From Rhizopus arrhizus (taxonomy: Eukaryota; Mucoromycota; Mucoromycetes; Mucorales; Rhizopodaceae), in NCBI GenBank assembly GCA_024220505.1, contig JAKZZE010000026.1, positions 310,001 through 374,000 on the forward strand: DNA of 64,000 nt, in the 5' to 3' direction. Positions 21,791 through 31,958 of this stretch are shown piece after piece (position 1 is the stretch's first letter; every line of letters starts with the position of its first letter). The position numbers and the translations under genes are program-made. Under the pieces are notes generated by a model, which saw only the letters and a list, made by a program, of their open reading frames with translations, had not been told where the DNA came from and made no database searches.

Positions 21791-22224
21791 AATGAAGCGG
21801 CGCGTCACCAAAAGTAACACGGTATTTTATATACATATCTTAACATTTCGAGCAAAATATGCGAAGTACATATTTTATGGAATCTGTAAATATATTGACG
21901 TAAACCCGAAATATCTCATTATATTCTGTCAAATATAATGCTATATATATAGCAATTATGTGCAGTGGCCCCACTGCACCCAATCACCGTTATCCAAGTT
22001 GATAAAGTTGATCTTTTTTGATAGTGGTAATTCTATTAAATGAGTGAGAACTCGGATTTAAATGTTAGAAAGCTGATTTTTATATCAGAAGAAAGCTTGA
22101 AAAAAATAGATTGTAAATCTATAAAAATAATCAAAAGTATATAATATGTTTGTTGAATAAAAAGACATTGTATTTTTTAAAAAAATAAATAATTTTCTGT
22201 TGTGCTACATGATGCCATACAAGA

Positions 22225-22446
22225 TTACAAATTGGGAAGACTATGCTTTTTCAACTTCAGTGCAATATTTTTTAACTTCAACAAAGATCGATAACACAGT
22301 TCTATTGGCCTACAAGCTCGGAAATCCAAGTGATTGAGTCGTGGCGTTTTCTTTTCAAGCATTCTTCGGTTCTCATGTCGTATTTTACCAAAAAAAAAAA
22401 CTTTGTTTAATACAAAAGGAGATTTATTTTGGTTACTAATGAACAA
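22225..22446 (-). CDS. Conserved small reading frame near the E2 left end
   Basis: A minus-strand frame ending LKKHSLPNL-stop, open for about 73 codons upstream. Its C-terminal 40 residues match the decayed frame at 12741-12905 of E1 with the stop at the same position. It is basic and leucine-rich. No ATG convincingly in context was found, so it may be a last exon or an old ORF. Function unknown. Confidence 0.35.
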   Translation of the reverse strand: MFISNQNKSPFVLNKVFFFGKIRHENRRMLEKKTPRLNHLDFRACRPIELCYRSLLKLKNIALKLKKHSLPNL

Positions 22447-23800
22447 AAAAAAAAAAAAAAAAAAAAAAAGAAAGAGTAAAGAGGCACATATGAATAAGAG
22501 GGATGAAACTCTTATATAAGTGTATAATATCGCTATAATAATAAGTATAAAAGTATGTGTTTATAAATTGGAACAAAAAAAAAAAGAATGTGAATATAGT
22601 AGAAAATTTAAAAGATTGAATAAAATATATAAAAAAGAAGGATTCTTTTGGCTCTAAAGAAGTTAAACTTGTTTTGAAGCTGAAAAAGATATGTTTTAAA
22701 TAGTAAGATCACGGCATAAAAAAGACAGAGTATTTTTGATAATCATTTTTATTTTTTGAGAGTAAAGAAAAAAAAAAAGGCAACGGAATGAATGTCTATT
22801 ATGCTACACGTCTTGAGATTTCTATGAAAAGGTTAAAAAACAAAAGAAAAAGTATATTGTTACTGAGTACTTTTGAAAAAAAAAAAAAAGTTGCAATGTT
22901 GAAATTGTAAAAAAAAAAAATTACATTCCCAGCATTGACATTACAAAAGGAATCTCCATTCAATGTACTGTTTTAACTTGAATAAAAAAAGGAGCGTTTT
23001 AAATTTGGGTTTAAAAAAAAGTACTTCAGAAATTTTTTCATTAAAAAAAAATAAAAGTGGACCAAATATGACGAAGGTGGAAAGCATCAAACAGAAATCT
23101 AAAAAAAGATTCAAAGCCCACGATATAAACGGCAAACTGACTTTATCTGCAACCAAATCTACTATCCAGCGATTGCTGGTGTTGTAAACATAGTTATTTT
23201 CTATATGATATCAGTTGTATTAAAATAAATAACGATACACAAAAGATTAAACTATGATTGAACAATTCCACACTTTTCCAAATTTAGAACAATAAGATCA
23301 ATATCTGTCATCCTAGAGAGTCTAATCAATTGTCAACCCCAAAAGTAATTAGATCAAAGTTAATTGACTGGTTATTATTTCTATTGTTCAATTTCAGATG
23401 CATATATTAGAACATCGACAAGCTTTAGCTTAATCATTGGTTCTTCAGCACGACATCGTGACCGAGTCCATATCTTTTATATCTACGCTCACAAAGAATA
23501 TAAATAGATGCCAACTTTTTATCCATAAAGCGAGGCCTTTTCGCAATATAAAGAAATCTGCAATAAAGAAGGATTTTAATTTTATATTGCTGCTATTGTT
23601 TTTTTGTTTAATTTTTTATTTAATCTTGCGATTAAAACAGCTGGTATGATGTAAGTATCCTGGCTACACCAATCAAAAGCTTTTGTTTTATTTTTAGAAT
23701 TTCAACTGAATCTCAATACTCCTTGGCTGTTGCTTTTGAAATCATATATAAGCGCGTAAAACAATAGATCAAGTTTATAAAATAATCTTTTATTATATTT
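22447..23800. other. AT-rich 5' region of E2
   Basis: Many A runs and no convincing gene; a 70-codon frame at 23437-23649 lacks similarity to E1. A TATA-like ATATAAATAG lies near 23500, about 300 bp before the transposase ATG. The promoter differs from that of E1. Confidence 0.5.
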
Positions 23801-23803
23801 ACA

Positions 23804-26781
23804 ATGAACTCTTCAACCCAATACAGATTTAAATGCTACTGTAGCCAATGCTCTGAAGGAGAAATTGGCAAGTACCAATTGGTTACTCGATGGACTCTTG
23901 CTCGCCATAAAAAAAAAGAAGCTGCTAAAGGTAGTTTACTTACATTTAGATAGTATTTTTACTGACGCGTTATATATAAATAGATGAAGCAGAAAAGGTT
24001 CAAGAAGTTGATGCCAATAATGAGATAATTGAAGCAAATAAAAATGATTCTGATGAAGACAACGCAGAAGACGTTTCAAATTGGGAAGTGATTGAAAATG
24101 ATGAAGTGAATTTATCTGACAGTATGGATATTGTTGAATTTGATATGCCTCAAGGTAATTATTTCCTAGAAGTGGGTTACTTTTATGAAGAATGCATTAC
24201 TTACATTGTTAAATTTTTAGTTGAAATCAAGGGATTCCAAAATGATATTGTTGCTTTTATTGCTGTCTTCTTGACATACTTCCAGTTATTTTTCATATCC
24301 GAATATGCTGCTGAAGTGGTAATGAAATTTGCGAATGATCTTGCTTTTCTCTTAAACCATCAACCAATTCTTCCCGCAAAATTGGATACCATGCGTAATG
24401 CTCTTGGAATCGATTATACTTACAAGGGCATGTTTCGCCTTGTTGTCTGTCCCGAATGCCATACCCTATATCAGCCTGAAGAAGTACACTGTGATTCGAA
24501 GTGCACCTTTTCTGAATTTCGCATCACATGTAATACCCCACTCTTCAAGCCTATTACGGTTGGTGCAAGCAAGATGTATGCCAACAAGGTCTCTGCATTC
24601 AATTCCATCAAGTATGCTTTGACTGTGATGTTCTCACGACCAGGCTTTGAATCAGCAATTGAAGCATGGCGCTATCGTACTCGTCATAACAACACTATGT
24701 ATGATATCTATGATGGTCAATTTTGGAATGAATTCAAGGATAGAGATGGTAATGTATTTACCAGTCAAGCTAGATCTCTTTTGTTCACTTTGAATGTCGA
24801 TTGGTTTCAATCTTCAAAAAGAACTGTGTACTCTGTTGGTGCTGTTTACTTGACAATAAATAATCTTCCAAGATCCATCAGATACAAAAAAGAAAATATC
24901 ATCTTGGTTTGTGTTATTCCTGGACCCAAAGAACCCAAAGACACACAAATCAATAACTATTTACAAGTTTTGGTAAAGGATCTGAAGGAGCTTTACTATG
25001 GTGACTTTTTTACCTCTACAGCTGATTCACCCAATGCTCCTGTCCAAGTTCGTGCTGCTCTGTTCTTGATTGCTTGCGATATTCCTGCTAGCCGAAAGGT
25101 TAGTGGGTTTACTTCATTCAATGCAACTGTACCTTGTAATAAATGCTCAACAGCATTTCCTGCTCGTCATAATACAAATCTTCAACGTGATTTTTCTTTT
25201 GGTCTTGAAGATCTTAATGCTTGGTCACTTCGTACCAATATTGAAAATCGTCATCATGCAAGAAATTGGAAAGAAACATCTACAAAGAAACAAAGAGTTG
25301 ACTTGGAACAGAAATTTGGTACTCGATTTTCTGCCCTACATGATTTGGAATACCTTGATCTTGTTCGTTGTACTGCCATTGATCCTATGCATGGCCTTTT
25401 CCTAGGAACAGCAAAGAAAATGGTTAAAATATGGCGTACTACTATTTGTGACCTTACCCATGAATTATATTTGACCGATGCTGATTTGAAAGAAATGCAA
25501 AAGGAAGCAAACGATATCGTACTGCCAGCACAATACACGCCAATCAATCAGAAAATTGCCAACAATTTTTCTGACTTAAAGGCTGATGAATGGAGAACCT
25601 GGTGTCTTGCTCTTTCGCCCCTTTTACTGAAGTCTCGTCTTCCAGTCCGTCACAAAGAAAATTGGGCAAAGTTTGTACAGGCCTGTCACATCGTATGTCG
25701 TCCATGCATTACCCAGAATGAAGCCATGATGGCCCACAAGCTATTCCATGAGTTTGTCATTGGTGTTGTTGAATTGTATGGTGCAGAGATGGTCACTCCA
25801 AATATGCATCTTCATCTGCATCTAAAGGACTCTATCCAAGACTTTGGTCCAATATATGCATTTTGGTTGTATGGCTTTGAGAGGCTTAATGGCGATATTA
25901 AGAAGATGACAGTAAACTACAAGACAGCGTTCGAAGTTACATATATGAAGAAGTTTCTTTCTGTTGTACACTATGGTGACTACATCCGTAACTTACCACA
26001 AGGAATTAAACAGAATCCTGTGATGATGTCTTCCTTTGGTTACTTGTCACCAACGCCTTCTGATTCCCTAGTTGCTTCTTCATCTACTTCAACCTGTTTT
26101 GATTTTAGTTTATTTGTCAGTGCTCCTCTACGTTTGAATGATATCTTCACTGGTGCTGAAACTCTACCTCCTGATACGCAAGCTTCTTCTAGACACAAAG
26201 TCAGTGTTAATAGATTGACTCGAGACCATTATGACTATCTTCTTGCCTTTTACAAAATTGTATACACCGATCGAACATTCACAAGTGCGCTAATCCCAGA
26301 AGAATTTGATGACTTGTCTACAATGGTACTTCCTGATATTTCTCTTTTTTCTGAAATTGAGATCCTTGGGCAGACATATCGGTCAAAGGCATCGCGTACT
26401 ACTCGTGGTTGTTACATTGAAGTCGCCTGTAATTCTGCTGTTCTTGGACAAGAGCCTGAAATGCGAATTGGCGAAGTTCAATATTATTTTAGCCATCAAC
26501 TTCAAATGAAAAAATCTATCCTTCCAAACGGTCGAGTCTTTATTCCAAATGCTTTTGATGAACACCTCTTTGCTTTTGTACGTTGGTACAACCCTCCTCT
26601 TCATCCTTTTCAAGGATTTGAATGTCTTGGTGCCGCGTACTACCATAACTCATTTCGACCAGCTGATTCAGACTGTATTCTTCCAGTATCTCGTATATTT
26701 ACTTGTGTGGCTATGAAGCAAGGTTATCCTGATAATCATGTTGTCTTTTTACCTCTTCCAAGAAAAACCATTGGTTTGTAA
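23804..26781 (+). CDS. Tnp2-type CACTA transposase of E2, 952 aa
   Basis: Three exons: 23804-23930, 23984-24154 and 24221-26781 (127, 171 and 2561 nt), with GT-AG introns of 53 and 66 nt; total 953 codons. The N-terminus has a zinc-binding pattern (C11, C13, C16 and a later His in LARHKKK). Exon 2 is acidic. The large exon holds the Tnp2/EnSpm core: FTLNVDWF (about residue 292), VCVIPGPKEP, ACDIPASRK (about 386), CNKCSTAFPA and DPMHGLFLG (about 487), then a conserved C-terminal region ending PLPRKTIGL. The Asp in DWF and the Asp in CDIPA are the likely metal ligands. It is intact and should cut and rejoin CACTG ends. It differs from E1 mostly near the N-terminus and in the part coding for residues 700-760. 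Confidence 0.92.
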
Positions 26782-26901
26782 AAAATAAATAAACAAAGTA
26801 AAAAGTAAAAAAAAAAAAAAAAATTAAAATTTAAAAATCTAAACACCGCGTTCCTTGTTTTTTTCTTTTTTTTTTTTGTTTTATTTATTTTACAATTTTT
26901 T

Positions 26902-28242
26902 TTAAAACAGCAAGTTGTGTTCATCCAACTCCATTTCACCACCAAAAGCCCAAGCGATACTCTCTTCAGTTATATTTTCTTTCTTGATAAATTCAGGAAC
27001 TGGCAACGCGTATTTTCTTTGTACACGAGGAAGAAACTGGATGCTGCTATTTCCAGTTCTTTGCCTTTTTGCCTTGTCACTTGCTATCTGATCATCCAAC
27101 AGCTTAAAAAATTCGGTACACTGAATATTGGATAATTAGTTGATTACGCTTAAAATGATATTGATTAAACTTACAGCAGGTGATCTGTACTTTGGTACAC
27201 GAACTTCAAAATAATCAACTGTTTTCTTGCACAAGACAGACATACGTTCCTTTTCGGTAAAAGGAGTTGTTCTATCTGGATTTTGCTCCAGAAGAATTTC
27301 CTCCACCTTGTCCATTGTTTCGTCGTTATACATATCTTCTTCTTCAGACATGTATTGCTGTTGAAGCAAGTACTCACAGCTGGGATAGTTGTTATAAACA
27401 CCTTGATCCTTGTACTGCTCGTATATAGCCTTACGAGCTCTTGTTTTCTAAAAACGCAAAGTCAGTTATGCGATTACAATACTTTATGTGGCACTTACAG
27501 CGCTTCTACGGGTGACTTTTGCTGCTTTTCGTTTTCTTATAAATTCTTCAACTGGATCTATCTCTTCAACACTTGTTATGCCAGCTTTCTTCGTGTAATA
27601 TTGTCGTTCAAGGTACTTGCGTAGATCGCGGTTGTTGGTGTCTTTGTATGAGTAATGACTATTCACATAGTCTTGCAGTAATCTAAATACTCTTTGGTTT
27701 TCAGGAGACTTCAGAGGCTTTTCAAGGATATACTGAGACGATGGTGGCAGGTTGTTGTAGTGATTTCTCACAGCATCCTATATTTCAGAGAAAAGCGATT
27801 AGTCTATTTGTTTAAAATTGAATTTTAATGTTCTTACTTTAACAGCAGTAGCAATCGGCTTTGCGCCTTTGCCTGATTCTGCTTCAAGCTCATCGTATGC
27901 TTCTTTGAGCTTGCTGTATGCTACATGCAAGGCCCGCTTTTCCTCTTGCTCTTTTCGAAGCATCTCTTTCAAACCATCGTTTTCTTTTCTTAGCTCCATA
28001 TAAATGGAAAAAGAAAGAGATACTTCATCAGTCTCCATGTCTTCGGCTTGGCGCATTCGCTTCTGAACATGGGTCATGGGAGGAAAACCAGGCCTAGGAT
28101 AAGCAAAGCTATCTGGAATGGCATCGCTTGAAGCAAGTTCAGGAACAACAGCACGAGAAGGAACAGCGATTGGTTGCCCAACAAAGTTAGAGCCACGAGC
28201 ATTGGCAGGAGCAGGGTTGAATTGAATACCACGATCAGACAT
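26902..28242 (-). CDS. Second CACTA protein of E2 (TnpA-like), 391 aa
   Basis: Four phase-0 exons: 27838-28242, 27499-27777, 27175-27447 and 26902-27120 (405, 279, 273, 219 nt). The N-terminus MSDRGIQFNPAPANARG and the proline-rich AYPRPGFPP are shared with E1. A coiled coil is likely at GLKEMLRKEQEEKRALH. Exon 2 (NHYNNLPPSS ... YLERQYYTKK) and the C-terminal exon (KAKRQRTG) are basic; exon 3 has a run of acidic residues. The transposase stop is about 120 bp away on the opposite strand, so transcripts may overlap. The conserved gene in two elements with different decay of the transposase supports a real function, probably binding to subterminal repeats. Confidence 0.85.
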
Positions 28243-29139
28243 ATTGTTATAAGAGTAATTTGAAATAAAGATAAGTGAGCTTGGCATCAAAATTGAATCT
28301 TTCTTAAATATCATCGAGTTTACAATGAAACTCAGTCTTAGTATAGCAAAAAAAAAAAAATATAAAAAGATTTCCTTTTCGAAATTTTGTTCCTTTTTTT
28401 TTTCTTTTTGTTCAGCAATTTCCTTTTTCAACATCACTCCGGTTATCGCAAGGTAAGTAAAAAAAAAGAAAAAAAAAAGAAAAAGAAAATAAAAAAGAAA
28501 ACTTTGGTTCTAACATGCTGTAGTAGGCATTCATACATGTATCCATGGCTGCTGTAGTTCCTTTGGTTCTTTGTATATCTGCTCAAAAGGTAAATACGTT
28601 CATATATTTCAGTAATCTTTATTAAAAGTGAAATTAGATTCCTTTAGTTCGTGGCTGAAGCTTTATGAATGTCTTGGCATCCTATTTTGTTAGTAAAAGA
28701 ACTTTAAGGTAAATAAATCAAGTATATCATGGTTTACTTTTATTAATATTTTATTTTATACAACTTTAGATGTTTTGGCTTCTGTTGTTCCATGATGTCT
28801 ATAACCTCTTATAGGTTTGGATCCTTCTTACTACTGGCGCGCTTTTCTTTATGGGCTTTATTTACTACGCTCTTTTGTTTGCTGCTTCTATGGTCAAGGT
28901 AAGCGTATTTTCCTTTTTTTTTGCATCTACCGTTTGAATTTTTTTATTTGATCGTTTCCATGGATCCCCTGCTCGCTTTCCCTCCTTCCCCTACCCTTTT
29001 GTAATACTGTAATGAACCAATAATATATAATCAATATGGCAATAAAGCCCAAAAATAAATGAATAAAACTACATTTTTGACCAATAATACCGTGTTTTAA
29101 GCCTATTTTATTTCCCAATATAAATCATCCAAAGCTAAA

Positions 29140-29270
29140 TATAGCCATAATAAGCCAATAAGGAAGCATTGCTAAAGAGCAACAGACGAATAAGGAAGCA
29201 TTAGGAAAAGGTAACAAGCCAATAAAGAAGTGGTATTAAAGAGAAACGCAAGCATGTAAGGTCCAATAGA
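29140..29270. repeat. Subterminal repeats at the E2 right end
   Basis: Repeats of CCAATAAGGAAGCATT and AGCCAATAAAGAAGT, followed by GAAACGCAAGCATGTAAGG. They match the array near the E1 right end. Confidence 0.75.
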
Positions 29271-29512
29271 AAGGCATCATACTTGTGTTTCGTCGTTAAA
29301 AGAATAATGAAGCGGCGCGTTGCCAAACAGTGATACTTGGTTACCGCACTGAAATAGTTAACATTCAACGTAAACAGGTTCAACTTGGCATACTGCAATA
29401 ACGCTGCATTAAATATGATAAATCCCGATTAACTGAGGTATATCTGAGGACTATCATACTTTGTAAATAACAATTATGTGCAGTGGATTTCCTAATAAGG
29501 AAATTGAAAATT

Positions 29513-31114
29513 TTAAAGTCCGACGGCAGCAAAGTTACAATTAACCTTTAAAGAGTTATTACTTACAGATCTGTTGTTGTGCTGATTGTTGTTTTTACGT
29601 TGATCGTAGCGTTTACGTTGAGCACAATTTTCAGCATGAGAAGTGGTGTACTTGGCAGATTCACAAAAAGTACAAATACCACGACGCTTGAGATCAGCAA
29701 TTTTTTCATAAAAATCATTGTATTTTTTGTTGTTGTTATTGCTGTTGTTGTTATTGCTGTTGTTGTTATTGCTGTTGTTGTTATTGCTGTTGTTGTTATT
29801 GCTGTTGTTGTTATTGCTGTAGTTGTTGCTGTTGTTACTGCTGGTAGGAAAAGCCTTGACAGGAGTAATTCTTTCATTGATGGGTGGTGAAAAAGCTGCT
29901 AATTTTCTTTTTTTGTAATTTTCACTATTATCATTAGTAGGCTTCTTTACTTGTTCCCTCTGCATATCCTTTTGGATATACAGAAGAGAGCTTTCTAGAT
30001 TGGCCATATTTTTCATTAAAATAGCTTCAAAGTTGTCCCAAGACATATTTAATGGCGAGGGAGCATTACAAGGAGCATGAATACTGTGACCTGGATGTGC
30101 AGGCTCAGTAGAAGGCAGATTTTTTGTATGGTTAGTAATTGTAGCCATAATAGTATCTTGAAACTTTGTTGTGTAGAGTCTTGATACAAAAAGAGAATTG
30201 ATGACATGGTTTTCAGTGAAAGGAACCTTGGCACCAACAGAAAAAAGACGAAAGTGGTGTAAAGCATCAGCCAAAGATTGATCAGGCCTTTGCTTGAAGT
30301 TGAGTAGCAGCTTCATCCATGTTTGAGGGGTGGTTTGAGAGGCAAGGTCAAATTTTTGTTGTAAAAGGGCCTTGGCATCATCCCAGGTAACTTTTCTTTT
30401 TAATTCAACAACTGACTTCTTGACATAGCGGCAAAACCAATCGTAGTGAAGATTATTATCGCAAGATTCAAAGCAAATTTCCAAGTTTGATAGCCAATGA
30501 TCTTGAATTGAGACATTATGATCCCTGAAAGCTCTTTCGAACTCTCTAAGGAACATTTCTAAAGATGGCTCATTAGTAGCATTGTTATTATTTTTGTTAC
30601 CCGAATGCTGAGTGAGTTGGTACATAGCACTTGCAGTTGGATTAACATTAAACTTGGGAAGTTCTTTGCTGGGAATATACATATTATTAATGTGATATGA
30701 GACAGGAGTCTCTTTTATCGCACTATTAAGGGAAATAATATTCACTTGATCAGCTATTAACTTATCAAAACGTTCTAAGGACTTTGTAGCGAAGGACAAC
30801 TTTTTATCGTTGGACTCCAATCCCTCGAAATTGTTTTGCATTACGAATTGAATATTTTGGTCATTGATGCTGTCAATAATCTTCAACATGGCAGCTTTTT
30901 GACTATGAAGTTTGTTAATAAAATCCTCAGGTGAGAGGGTTTCAGCATTGTTGTTGGATGAAGAAGCTTCAGTCATAGTAGTGTCTTCTTCGTTGGTTGG
31001 ATGGATCATATTATCGCTGGATGAGATGGATATCTTGTCCAACGAGTTGGCAACTTCATCTGGAGATGAGCTTGCTGGCGGTGGTTGTGGATTAGGTTCG
31101 ACGTCAGAATTCAT
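29513..31114 (-). CDS. Gag of a second LTR retroelement; no pol present
   Basis: 533 residues from the ATG giving MNSDVEPNPQ (31114); the frame stays open upstream to 31237 through leader sequence that reads MNGLSLSS, but that part matches LTR-leader DNA near 42895 and is probably not translated. Capsid-type segment around residues 240-330 (FLREFERAFRDH, WDDAKALLQQKFDLA, LLLNFKQRPDQSLADAL). The C-terminal zinc knuckle is C-x2-C-x8-H-x3-C (CTFCESAKYTTSHAENC). An Asn-rich run is encoded by a 15-bp tandem repeat. Pol would be expected downstream (lower coordinates), but the CACTA element E2 ends 28 bp away, so the rest of the retroelement is missing. Confidence 0.8.
   Translation of the reverse strand: MNSDVEPNPQPPPASSSPDEVANSLDKISISSSDNMIHPTNEEDTTMTEASSSNNNAETLSPEDFINKLHSQKAAMLKIIDSINDQNIQFVMQNNFEGLESNDKKLSFATKSLERFDKLIADQVNIISLNSAIKETPVSYHINNMYIPSKELPKFNVNPTASAMYQLTQHSGNKNNNNATNEPSLEMFLREFERAFRDHNVSIQDHWLSNLEICFESCDNNLHYDWFCRYVKKSVVELKRKVTWDDAKALLQQKFDLASQTTPQTWMKLLLNFKQRPDQSLADALHHFRLFSVGAKVPFTENHVINSLFVSRLYTTKFQDTIMATITNHTKNLPSTEPAHPGHSIHAPCNAPSPLNMSWDNFEAILMKNMANLESSLLYIQKDMQREQVKKPTNDNSENYKKRKLAAFSPPINERITPVKAFPTSSNNSNNYSNNNNSNNNNSNNNNSNNNNSNNNNSNNNNKKYNDFYEKIADLKRRGICTFCESAKYTTSHAENCAQRKRYDQRKNNNQHNNRSVSNNSLKVNCNFAAVGL
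29725..29830. repeat. 15-bp tandem repeat encoding poly-Asn/Ser in gag
   Basis: About seven copies of TGTTGTTGTTATTGC in frame within the gag ORF. Confidence 0.9.
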
Positions 31115-31373
31115 CGAAAAAAAATGTGGAATAGGCGTGTTGTTCTCTCGATTAATAAAATTAACAAATAAATCAAATAATCGATGAGTCTCTTGAACCT
31201 CTTTATTGAGTAAGGACGAGAGAGAGAGCCCATTCAATACAAACTACGTCTTAGAATATAACAATATGATTTAGGGTCCGAGGTAGTACGGTATAAATTG
31301 TGTGGGCTGTTTATCGTACATAGCACGAAGTGCTATATATGATATACAGTCAAATTATTAATTTTAAGTGATC
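31115..31373 (-). repeat. Leader/LTR remnant of the second retroelement
   Basis: The part coding GGGCTCTCTCTCTCGTC and AATAAAGAGGTT matches sequence at 42895-42945. Upstream the sequence has a short palindrome-like TAGCACGAAGTGCTA. The other LTR is not found. Confidence 0.5.
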
Positions 31374-31958
31374 TCACACGACATTAAGGAAATTATTAGA
31401 GTAAATACGACAAGGCACAAGACAAGAGAGAGACAGAGGACTATGATCAGACCCAAGGGAAAGATCGTCATGGACACTCAATTGTGCATTGTGGAGCTCG
31501 GAAGTGCTAAGAAAAAGGTCAATAACACTTTGAAAATGTCTACCTGTCATGGAACTGAATCTTGTATGAGAATTGTACGTGGGAACACCAAAGGCGAGTT
31601 CAGCATTCCAACAGCGCATTCCATTTTCAGTGATCCAGTCGGTAAGAGCAGTACCTCGAGGAGTAGTGCGGAAGTCACCAAGTAATTCACGATGTCTTGC
31701 ATTAAAGTCACCGCAAATAATGGTGTTGTGTTGTGAGGGATGAGTTTGTGTCGGTAAATTGTCAAGTACTTCCATTGCTTCATCAACTGATAGTGCTGGT
31801 GGCAGGTATAAACAGTGAATCAACAGGTTGGAGACTTGACAAGTGAGAACATAAGGAGAGGCGGAAGGAAAATGAGTGACTTCATAGGGGCAGTCTGGAT
31901 GTACCAAGAGACTGATGCCCATTTCACCACGGAAAGTGTTGTCAACTGGTACTGCATA

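Larger units (their letters stand above)
12498..21967 (+). mobile_element. CACTA-type transposon E1 with a Tc1 element inserted
   Basis: Begins CACTGCACCCAATC at 12498 and ends ATTATGTGCAGTG at 21967, with a 3-bp duplication GCC (12495-12497 and 21968-21970). It is 9.47 kb with, and about 7.8 kb without, the nested Tc1-A. It encodes a Tnp2-type transposase (frameshifted) on the plus strand and a second, intact gene on the minus strand, in convergent order. The same layout and strong sequence similarity are found in E2. Confidence 0.88.
21972..29485 (+). mobile_element. CACTA-type transposon E2, potentially autonomous
   Basis: Begins CACTGCACCCAATC at 21972, four bases after the end of E1, and ends ATTATGTGCAGTG at 29485. 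It is 7.5 kb. Both genes (transposase, plus strand; TnpA-like, minus strand) have open frames with matching splice sites. The expected left duplication CCC (21969-21971) is not repeated at the right edge, where the flank is GAT inside a retroelement gag, so the right flank has changed after insertion or the element moved by recombination. Confidence 0.88.

Noticed and set aside
31115..31237. Upstream ATG extension of the second gag (MNGLSLSS...)
   Set aside because: This DNA matches leader/LTR sequence near 42895, so translation more likely begins at 31114.
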